A stretch of DNA of 64,000 nucleotides from Solen grandis. Its lineage: Eukaryota > Mollusca > Bivalvia > Adapedonta > Solenidae. Position 1 is the first letter of the stretch. Every line of letters begins with the position of its first letter. The position numbers and the translations under genes were made by a program. This document shows positions 48,278 to 57,650 of this stretch, piece by piece. The notes below the pieces were generated by a model, which was not told the origin of the DNA, made no database searches, and saw only the letters and a program-made list of their open reading frames with translations. The DNA lies in contig CM037783.1 of the NCBI GenBank assembly GCA_021229015.1, positions 55,510,169-55,574,168 of the forward strand. Direction: 5' to 3'.

Positions 48278-50235
48278 ATGGATGATTTGATTGGTAAATG
48301 GAAATTTCAACATGAAAAGGGTGATAACTTTGAGGAATACCTGAAAGCAGTAGGTAAATGGAGTTATCTTTCTTTGTTGTCACATTTTGTACAGGTAAAT
48401 AGACTTTATTTAAACGTTTAATATAAGTTGCTCTCTCTCTCTCTCTCTCTCTCATATGATTCAATATCTTTAATTGTCTCACATTTTATGGATATTCATG
48501 TATAAAGTGATCTTCATTGTGGAAATAAGTACCTGTATGCATTTTAAAATTGACTTTTTGCTTTGTTGCCATTGATCACGGGGCTTGCTCTTTTTAAATT
48601 TTCTTTCTGTCGACTGAGACTTCGTGACATTGACCTCATTCTTGCCGACCTTGATCTTGATCCTGATCTTCTAGACTTTTGGGGCTTTTTGCCATTGTCG
48701 CTGTCTTCTCATCATACCTTGGCAAAGCTTTTTGCTTTTTGCTAAGTGTAATTACACGTATATATGGATTTCAAAGATACCAAGACAGTTATATAGTACT
48801 GAAATAGAACGGATACATGTATATCAAATTGAGAAAATAAAATGTCAAACCATATTAACTAGATAACTGTGCACTATTTGTAAAACTTATCCCTACTTTT
48901 CAGGTATCGTATATGCATTCCGAAAGATTGCCAAAAGCCTTACGCCTGTCGAGGAGATAGTGCAGGTGAATGAAGACACATGGTCACTGTATGTGGCCGC
49001 CTCGGTACGGCAAAGTACCCTGGTGTTTAAACTTGGCACAGAGGTACCCGAGACTACGCTGGATGGCCGAAAGGCTCTGGTAAACAGTCTTTAATGCTAT
49101 TTACGAAATTATGTTTAAATGGTTGGCAGTATTAAACAAATGCAATTTTAGTTTAAACGAAACGTAATGACCATGTGAATATCTTTTATAAAGTGTCCAG
49201 AAAAGGTAAGTATTTGATCTTCTATGATAAATTATCCGATGCCGTAATGAAAACAATCGCTCATTATGTTGAAGTCTTTTTGGTTAAATAGTGACATTTT
49301 TGTCACTTTCTACAAATGTAACACATACAACACATACACGTGTCATTCTCAGACGACCTTCACCGTGGAGGACGGGACATTCATCCAGTACCAGAAAAGT
49401 CTGCATAAGGGTACCCCAGATACGAGAATCACACGCAAACGGAAAGACAGTACCAGCTATACTCAGGTATACACTTTTTATGTCACCTGCTGTAAGCAGA
49501 GGTGCCACATAGGAATCACTTTTACGTCATCCGTCTGTCCGTCCGTCTGTCCATCTGTCTGTCCGTCCGTCTGTCCATCTGTCTGTCCGTCACACTTTTT
49601 TTCCGTCACGCTTCAGCAGCTGACACACGTCGAGGGCTCGGTGCAAAACGGTCGTAATTTATATGTATTGAAGAATAAGTTACGAACGTTTTGCGCTGAG
49701 CTTTCGGCGTGTTTCAAAGAAAATTTTCCAAAATCTTCATTTTTCTAATATTATTTAGATACGATTATTTTTAGCTCCTTTGAAGACCAATATTTTGACA
49801 ATAAGACGCCCATTTTTTTTTATATCCATGACATTAGTGAACGTACAATTCCTTTTTGCCGTCTTATTAAACAGCGATCTCGTGTCGCAATAGTAAATTA
49901 AAACAAAAGTAATAATATAAAGTAGTAATATTCACATCTATTCATGCACAGTAAGTGATACATTCATCACTGACGGGGGCTTATTTTCACTTGCAAAACA
50001 AATGCAGGCATTATCCAAGGACTCATCAAAGATTTTTGTATGCTTAAAACTCATCGAAACCTGTTAAATGAGAGATAAAAGGCTCTAGAAAAAACAGGAA
50101 ATCAGTCGTGCAGTCATGTTGTTGTTTTCAGACAGCATTATACCTACAATCGTATTTTATCAATTTTTGTTACAGGTGTACGAGGCGGTTGGGACAGGCA
50201 TAAAGTGTGTCAGGAAATACATCAAAAATGATTAA
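48278..50235 (+). CDS. FABP: Fatty-acid-binding protein (FABP), copy 1
   Basis: Intracellular lipid-binding protein that would carry long-chain fatty acids or retinoid-like ligands in the cytosol. Four exons: 48,278-48,353, 48,904-49,079, 49,353-49,466 and 50,176-50,235, with GT-AG sites throughout (acceptors CTTTTCAG, CATTCTCAG, TTGTTACAG). The product is 141 aa. The family's four-exon layout is exact, including the Gly codon split between exons 1 and 2. The N-terminal signature GKWKF...NFEEYLKAVG is present, exon 2 carries the LVFKLG...ETTLDGRKA core, and the C-terminus has CVRKY, matching the R-x-Y carboxylate-binding pair of classical FABPs. There is no signal peptide. Intron 1 has a (CT)n tract and intron 3 a pearl-like element end. 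The start is the first ATG before the signature. Ligand specificity cannot be read from sequence. Confidence 0.93.
48431..48453. repeat. (CT)n microsatellite in FABP copy 1 intron 1
   Basis: 23 bp of CT, 77 bp after the exon 1 donor. Confidence 0.95.
49484..49600. mobile_element. End of a pearl/CvA-like element with GTCC/GTCT run
   Basis: It begins with an imperfect hairpin CACCTGCTGTAAGCAGAGGTG (49,484-49,504), and a tetranucleotide-based tandem run follows at 49,531-49,590. A 24-bp unit (CCGTCCGTCTGTCCATCT plus CTGTCTGT-type end) is repeated perfectly at 49,539-49,562 and 49,563-49,586. The run is the complement of the ACGG/ACAG-type run seen in pearl-like elements. It lies in FABP copy 1 intron 3, just after exon 3. 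Confidence 0.6.
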
Positions 50236-50299
50236 CTCTCGCTTCTTGGAAGTTATTTATATTAAGATACTCGATTATGCCATGTGGGCATATTCATTG

Positions 50300-50371
50300 A
50301 CAAAGCAATCAGTTCAACCTGGATCTCCTTCATTTACAAAGCAATCAGTTCAACCTGGATCTCCTTCATTT
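50300..50371. repeat. Perfect 36-bp tandem duplication
   Basis: Two identical adjacent 36-bp copies (50,300-50,335 and 50,336-50,371), each starting ACAAAGCAATCAGTTCAACC. They lie 65 bp after the FABP copy 1 stop, so probably in its 3' UTR. Perfect identity implies a very recent duplication. Confidence 0.95.
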
Positions 50372-52044
50372 CTCTGAATTGCTTATGGATTTCATACTGA
50401 ATATTTGTTGAATCACATCTTTTAACAACAGTCTCAAGCTTGGTGTAATGTTCCTTCATCCAAACCTGTTATTCATTATGTAATGTATTGGCGTGTATTT
50501 ATTGTGTTACTGAAATCACAAACTCTTTCATACATGGATTAAACAACACTAGTATATTACGGAAGGGATGTAAGAAAACATTTATCTCCCTTTTTATACG
50601 CTCTAGAATAAGAGACGGTGCATACACAAATAACTACCACTTCCTTTTCGTATTAAAAGGGGACTGCATTGAATCTGCCATGGACCAAGTAACCCCGATT
50701 TGATAGCTTGTGTATAAACCGTACCTCCCCCACAAGGATTGCAAGATATATGACACTGTCTACTTGATGCTGGTATCGAGGGGTGTATATATTATTTTTC
50801 CCTGAATTATGTCTACCATCTGTATTTATATCGTATTATTGATGGCGGGGTTTTTATCACTGTCCTCACTTGTCTCTCGGGTTGGGTATCATATATAATC
50901 ACTATCAGTGACGTCTTATCACTAATCCATGGGTACAATGTCATTGCCTTGAACCTACAACATTTACGGCTATGGTATACCGGGACATCCTTAAAACACT
51001 TGGTTAGCGATTACTTCACCTAGATCTACTAAAATTGATTTTTTTTTCTTTACGAAAAGATTTTTTTTCAAACAATCTGATGGGAAATAACACTATTCCT
51101 TGGTTGTTTTAGTAAGAAATATACAAAGTTGTCTAAGCTTGAACATGATTTATGACCATCCCACATTTTCTTTGTGCTCTAAGTCAACGATGATTTGGTA
51201 ATGCTGTTTTAATTTACTAGATATTTTTCACCACAGATCACTCTTTCTTTAAAAAGAATCCCTACCTACCCACTAAAGAAAAGGTTGGATAAAGAAACCG
51301 CAAGTTAGAATTGTAAGGATGGTTTTATTTGAGGCACCTCCTATAAGAAAATATGGCTGTACAAAAAGTAATATGTATAAGCAAAGACTTATTGATAGGA
51401 AACTCCTGTAAAAGCCAGGGATGTTGTTTTAGCACACAGAAGATCATTGAATATTGTAAATTTAAAAAAAAAGTGTGGTAGAATCAGAGAAAATGTAACC
51501 ATATTTTATAAAATAAATATTCCTCCACTGCAAGGAATTATTTTTAGTTTACCGTAGTTTATTTTAAAGGTTCCTTTAAATTATTGTTTAAATTAAATCA
51601 GTGTAGCAGAAAATAAACATATTTTACATTTTTTTTTTTTTTTAGGTACTTTTATTTTATATTGGTACTGTACTTTCATATAACTTTAATAGAGAAGAAG
51701 ATACTTGAAAACGTGACTTTGCGAGAACTCGACAATGCTTTTGTGAGATTTAGACTAGTTGTCAATCTTTGTTTGATAAGTCTTTGGTATATGTAATTGC
51801 ATATAAAATCGGTTTGTAGTAGCTTTGCATATTCCAGATGTAATTTTGAAGCTTCAATAATATTTTACATGCAAGTAAAGGTATTAAAATGCTGCCAAAA
51901 ATAGATGACTGCAGAATGGCAGCTAAAATGTTTTGCCACATGGTATGTCATAAACGGCCATGACTTTCTGTTTCTGACGGGTGTCGGTTGTCGATTAGCT
52001 GATTTAATGACGAGAGAAAACATACTCTCTGATATGATTCAGCT

Positions 52045-52078
<34 letters not shown>

Positions 52079-53710
52079 GGACATACATTTATTAGTTTTC
52101 TTGAAAGACAAGTATGGATGTCGGTTTTCTGTATTTTTAGTCCAGAGCTCAGCTGGTGGTTTGATTTATGTCTTGCGGAGTAATTTCCAATAGAATTATA
52201 CACTTATGCAGTCCCGTTATTATTTGAACTGTAGAGATCTCTGTATGTCTTATGCATTATGACAATCGTGTGAAATAATACTGCAATGCAATAAAAATGA
52301 TCGTGTTGACTTATCCTTAATTTGCTCCATTGTAAAGTCATCTATCTATCTGTATTTTTGCATACGTATGTGCGTGAGAGAGAACTTGTTTGAGTTAAAC
52401 GTACCACCGACAGAAGTTTGAGATATCACGCCGTACGCAATAATTGCCAAAAATTTGAGTTTAAAGTTATTGGAAAAAAAATGAAGGGTAAATTGCATCT
52501 CAAAATTTCGAGGGTTAAACATTATTGTGGTTCCTCATATCCACTGTTTCTTAAATTTCGAAGAATCAGATCTCGGTTTAGAGGCCGGGATCCATTAATA
52601 TGGCGTGATCAGGTCGTGTCCTTGGCTGTTTCCCGGTCGAATCTGATATATATACTCTATGTTAGCTCAATGTTATCATATCTGACACAGAGTATATACA
52701 TGTCCACGTATAAGATAAATCTTTCTTGAAGAAGTGATTTGACGTGAAAAGGAGCTTTAACCACCGACTATTAAGACTTGCTTAAAGGTAAGCATTTTTG
52801 TTGATTTCCTTTTATCAGATAATGTTTTATGTATGTTCTGTCACTGAACTGCGGAAAATTAGCTCCTGCGACTTTTGAAGTTTCTTTCAGCAAAAGCACG
52901 TGGTCGACTCAAAGAGTGAAATTTTAACCTGATAAGATTGAACAACTACATGTATACACTATCTGTTTCAGATAAATATAAAAAGGAAAGGGAATAAACA
53001 ATGAATTATTTCAATTGTTATTTTCGCTAGAAATTATTCAGTATCAGCACATATCTAACAAAGAAGAGAATATAAATGTATTATGGTTGCAGCAGTTTTC
53101 ATGCCCCCGATTTGAAAACAAGAAGGGGGGGAGCATATTGCCCTTTATTCTCTGCGTTTTCTCTACAATTATTTCCAAATTGAGATCATGTACGTAACCC
53201 GGCAACAGTCAAGAATGATTAATAAAAGTTATGAAAATCTGCTTCCAAATTGACGTAAAAATGTTTGATTTAAGTAAATCTATATTAAAGTTTTTTCTTC
53301 GACTTCAACCCATTCGGTTTAAAAAAAATTATTTTACTAATCGACTGAATAACAAGCGTCTCATGCGTATTTCTTAAGGCAATCCATCCATCATTAAATG
53401 TGATCATGGTCCATCGAGTGGTCGCAGGAAATTAATAGTAAATGAAAACCTTTATAGACCTAACGCAAAAGAGTCTATAACACCAAGTCGATGGATGTTT
53501 GCATCTGCGCTGAAATCTTTTTAGCAGTCGAAGGGTCATGATTATAATTTTATGGTAGGTGGATTACCTTACTTAAAGGATATTTTTTATTATTTTATGT
53601 CATGGACCAATAGGAATTATTAATACACAGAGCGTCACAATAATGACTTTTGCCGTTTCTGGAAAACGCCGTTTACGTTGTATTTTGAAGGAATTAAACA
53701 TTTTTCCATT
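50372..53710. other. Interval between the two FABP genes
   Basis: It holds the 3' UTR of FABP copy 1 (candidate AATAAA at 51,512, 51,612 and 52,290), a 29-bp poly-T run at 52,050-52,078 and no further gene. The inverted words ATATATACTCTATGTTAGC and GACACAGAGTATATACATG near 52,650-52,700 could form a hairpin. Confidence 0.45.
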
Positions 53711-53723
53711 GTTGCTTAGCAAC
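53711..53723 (+). promoter_or_regulatory. RFX X-box-like palindrome before FABP copy 2
   Basis: GTTGCTTAGCAAC is a perfect inverted repeat (GTTGC/GCAAC, 3-bp spacer) and fits the RFX X-box consensus with one mismatch. It ends 11 bp before the FABP copy 2 ATG, so it lies in the 5' UTR or core promoter. X-boxes mark genes driven by RFX factors, often ciliary or neuronal. Regulation here is inference. Confidence 0.4.
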
Positions 53724-53734
53724 AGTAGGACAAG

Positions 53735-54147
53735 ATGACAAAGTGCATCGGAGTGTGGAAACTTGAGTCCAGTGATGATAAATGGGATGACTACATGAAG
53801 ACTAATGGTACGTATAGCAGTCACGTGATCTGGTCTTAAGGATGTCTCTAACCTCGTGTTAAAGACGTGACTGCCTATCTGATAAATATCTACTTCAGAA
53901 AATATGGTATTAAGATCTGTCCTCGTGAGAAATTGTGTTTTATCTGAGATTTATATATTTGTTTTAGGAAAATATCCTGCGCTATTTTCAATACTTAAAG
54001 TATTCATATTGACTGTTCAGTTAGAATAATGAGCTAGAATATGAACTCGGCATAATATTAACGGTAGCAGATAGTTGGTATTTTGATGTTAAGGAAATTA
54101 TTCCCAGTTATTACAATACCATAAACAAATTAATTCATGGGAAGGTA

Positions 54148-54193
<46 letters not shown>

Positions 54194-55456
54194 AAACATA
54201 ATCGGCTGATGCAACACTGCTGTCATCCAATCATATTACCCCTAGGCGTTGGGTTTGCGACAAGACAAGTTGGTAAGCGGATCTCGTGCACTGAGCAGAT
54301 TACAAAGAATGACGATGTCTGGAAACTAGACATTACGTCCACGTTCAAAAATGCAAATCTGGTTTTTAAACTGGGCGAGGAGTTTGATGAAACTACCATG
54401 GATGGTCGAAAGGTCAAGGTTGGTTAACTTTAGCATTTACTATGATGGTTTGTTTTGATTTTATACATCGTTACAGTTTAATGATATAAAAATCACCATC
54501 ATCACAAGTTAATGGGTATATGCATAGTTTGCAGCGTTTGAATTTCTTTCAACCATGCAATATTACATACGGGTACATGCACAAGAAATATTTACACCTA
54601 CAACAGTTTGTTTTGGTGCGCTTGGGCCTAACATTTCAAAAAAATGTTTCAGTTACTTTACGTAAGATGCGGTATCACGCCGTAAACAAGTGTCATGATA
54701 CCACACACACCGTAAACAAGTGTCATGATACCACACCCAATCACATTATCCTGACACCGTGTCAATCAGTACTGGAACTTCCCTTATGCTCTAAGCACAA
54801 GGGAGATATTTTACTACTTTAGTAGGTTGCGGTCGGGTATCGAACCCACAACATCCGGTCATGGATCAGACTCTCTGACCAATCCACCACAGGGACTGGT
54901 CATATACGGTAGCCATTTTCTAGAATTGCTAAAACAAATATCTGACTATCTGTCCGTCCGTATTGCAGTCTGTGTTTGTGATAGAGGACGAGAAAATAAA
55001 GCACTTCCAGAAATCCTTAGACGTTGGTATACCTGACTCGGTCATCGTACGAGAGAGGGTTGACGAGAACACGATGACCGTGGTACGAGTATATACGATA
55101 AAAATAAAAATAACGATGTTTATACTGCAACTGATTATTATCAACAAAAAAAAAAATATGTGTTCTTCTGTTGTACTGAATAGTGTTTATGATATTTACG
55201 TATTTGTAATAAAATACCCGAAAATTTATTATATAAATGTTTTAAAAGATATGATAAAGTAATGTGTATATAAATAAAATCTAAACAAAGTGATGAAGTG
55301 ACGATTTTTTTCGCTACCTTTCAAAATTAACTGATTTATAAACGTTTGGAAAAAAAATCCCTACACCTTTTTCAAGACTTTTATGTTCTTTTTCAGACAC
55401 TTGAAGCCGTTGGAAGGGATATAAAAACTGTAAGGACATTTTCTAGAGTTAACTGA
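53735..55456 (+). CDS. FABP: Fatty-acid-binding protein (FABP), copy 2
   Basis: A second cytosolic lipid-binding protein, 139 aa. Four exons: 53,735-53,807, 54,246-54,418, 54,969-55,082 and 55,397-55,456. The acceptors are ACCCCTAG, GTATTGCAG and TCTTTTTCAG. Exon 1 (73 bp) and exon 2 (173 bp) have the classical FABP lengths, and all splice phases equal those of copy 1. Visible family features are [34 protein letters not shown] and [20 protein letters not shown]. The C-terminus reads TVRTF where most FABPs have R-x-Y, so the ligand-contact Tyr is Phe. By hand alignment it is about 40% identical to copy 1, consistent with an old local duplication. Intron 1 carries a (CT)n tract, and the 3' half of intron 2 is largely a SINE. 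Confidence 0.93.
54150..54190. repeat. (CT)n microsatellite in FABP copy 2 intron 1
   Basis: About 41 bp of perfect CT, 55 bp before the exon 2 acceptor. It may add to the pyrimidine-rich context of that splice site. Confidence 0.97.
54655..54898 (-). mobile_element. SINE family B copy with internal 30-bp duplication
   Basis: Minus-strand head: degenerate A box TGGTGGATTGGTCAGAGAGT and B box GGGTTCGATACCC. The shared body contains GGATAATGTGATTGGGTGTG and ATCATGACAC. The segment CGTAAACAAGTGTCATGATA plus CCACAC-type end is duplicated in tandem (54,681-54,710 and 54,711-54,740). It lies in FABP copy 2 intron 2, ending 70 bp before exon 3. Confidence 0.75.
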
Positions 55457-55529
55457 TGTCGTTGTGAACAAACCATCATTCCGCCATTCTGTCTCTATCA
55501 CACTTCATGTATTAACTTTTTATCGTTTT

Positions 55530-55535
55530 AATAAA
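55530..55535 (+). other. Candidate polyadenylation signal of FABP copy 2
   Basis: AATAAA 73 bp after the stop codon, followed closely by a second AATAAA (AATAAAATAATAAAAT). Confidence 0.6.
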
Positions 55536-56530
55536 ATAATAAAATAACAATGTCTTTTCAACTCACTTTTTTTTATATAAAAATGCATCCAAAGCTTACT
55601 TTCTACCAACTCTAGATATTTGACACCACCGCTACTACTACTATCAAATATTCACTACAATGTGTTCGTCATCATTATCATCAGCAGCAGCAACAACTTA
55701 ATAAACATTTTCATGAAAGCAAACGTTTCTAATTGCTTAAAACAATATTTCTTATACAGAGGTTATATCTATACATACTTGAAATTTTGTACAAGTGCGT
55801 TCGCAACACTTCAAGCAATGAGAGAGATTTACGAAAGGTTATTGGTTTGGGTATTATCACCGGCCTGCTTGAACAGACTATGTACAAGTATACATCCATT
55901 AACTAGAACAAACAGCCATAAACTCTTGCATGGTAACGTGGCCCGGGCGAAAAGTAATGCACTTGACTTGGCTATCGTCAGTTTAACCGATACAAACACG
56001 CAAACACACGTGCTCAATTCTCTTAAGTTACACTGAAACTGTACATATTTTTAGTACGTAAATTTAGAATTACAGTAAAATAGCAGTATATCGTGCCTTT
56101 CCCGGGGTACATTCCTATATCTGACAAGACTGCGATCACTTTACCTGACACTTTGTAACATTTCAGAGGATCGTGATATTCGGATTTGGTCATATTCCCC
56201 TCTTTGTACTGTTCATTTAGACATACAGTATGAGCTTAACACAATTTTGCCAGATTTTATAAGTAAATAGACAGATAGACTCAACTGTAAATTTATAAAC
56301 CCAATGGCGTTCACGAAGACTTCTGGAATACCTCTGTAATGATTGTGAATGAAAGTCAAAATTGAGTCCAAATGAAGTATTGATATTAACAATGCTGTTT
56401 CGGTAGTTCAGCTGCCTTATTCCAAAAAATACCTAGTTCACGATATCTTTATCACGAATAAATTTCAAACATTCTCCTAAATCTCTCTACTTAGTTTACT
56501 ATTCTCCAAGGCATAAGCAATATTAAACAG

Positions 56531-56563
<33 letters not shown>

Positions 56564-57129
56564 AGTACAGCTAACATTTTCATATTGATAATTCGACCAA
56601 TTAACACGATATTAAGACCATGTCACTCTGTAACATTATCATTGATATCCAAAGTTCGTCCACCGACACGAATGTTCCCACTGACTTATAACAGAACCCT
56701 GCCTTCGAAACAACTTGGATATCACCCGATATCTAACCCACAATAGATAGAACAAACCACAAACACTGCACGAAACAATACATGGCCTGTCCCGGTGACC
56801 CACATTGTTCCAATGCTAAACTGACTGAACAAAAACGTATCAGGCTCACACGACGATGAGTTGAAATTCATAGACAAAAAATCATGGTTGAATGATAAAT
56901 TATCGAGGCGTTAAAGTTCATAGACAAACATGAACATGGCTGAATGATAAATCAAGCTGTTCATGAAAAAGCTATCAATACCGCTGCCATATGGAAACCT
57001 TGAACTAAAATCAGAATAAAGAGACCATATTTTTATTTCTGACGGAGAGAATAAACATGGTATCCTATTCTAAGAAATGAATTTAACTAATTTTCAACAT
57101 ATTATTATGTCTAAATATTTTGCGGTGAT
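55536..57129. other. Intergenic sequence, no gene
   Basis: A 138-codon frame at 55,620-56,036 has no domain and no splice partner, so I treat it as noise. A (CT)n microsatellite lies at about 56,530-56,564. Confidence 0.45.
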
Positions 57130-57350
57130 TTTTTTCTTGGCTGAGTTTAATGTCAAACCGAGGGTTATCAGTGCCTACACGAGACAAATATAGCTTAGTA
57201 GCATGAAATCGCATTCAGTCACGTTATTCTGACCTTAGTTCTGTATCTACCCTTCTGTGGTTAGCGCAAAGAACAAGGGAGACATAGAAGAGATCGAACC
57301 CACAACCTCCCGATTACTTCTGCGCTAACGACTCCCCCAGTGGAACTGGT
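57130..57350 (-). mobile_element. SINE family B copy (degenerate)
   Basis: On the minus strand: B box GTGGGTTCGATCTC, A-box side CACTGGGGGAGTCGTTAGCG (degenerate), body AGAATAACGTGACTGAATGC, and 3' end TTTGACATTAAACTCAGCC. The same element order as the better copies identifies it. Confidence 0.65.
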
Positions 57351-57523
57351 CTTATGGTTGACAAATACACAACTCATAAAATACAAAACAAATATTGAAA
57401 TGAAGCATGGATATCATTGCAAAAAAAAGAACACCAGCACTCAAAAAGCAAAAGCTGTGAATAAAATATTACAGAAAGATGAAGGATATAAGGAAAGCTA
57501 TTAGAGATGAGCACAGATCTTAC

Positions 57524-57650
57524 AGTTTTTCGTCTTCTTCGCTTTCGATGTCTTTTTTTCGGCTTGGCAGGAGGTTGTGGAAATGGAAACATTATCTCCG
57601 TGATTTTGATAGGCGCCAAGTGCATGGTTTCACAATGTTGTTCGTTGCTA
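57524..57650 (-). CDS. Possible isolated exon, Pro-rich then Arg/Lys-rich
   Basis: On the minus strand a frame reads KITEIMFPFPQPPAKPKK then a run of RHRKRRRRKT and stops at a good donor (AAAACT|GTAAGA). A weak acceptor (TTATTTTGAAG) precedes it. No neighbouring exon was found, and the basic run could come from a chance pyrimidine-rich top strand. It is listed only as a candidate. Confidence 0.2.

Noticed and set aside
49266..49748. 160-codon plus-strand frame with CPSVCPSV repeats
   Set aside because: It reads through FABP exon 3, its donor site and the GTCC/GTCT minisatellite. Only 49,353-49,466 is coding.
55620..56036. 138-codon plus-strand frame after FABP copy 2
   Set aside because: It starts in AT/ATC-rich low-complexity sequence, has no domain, and is not part of the complete FABP gene.
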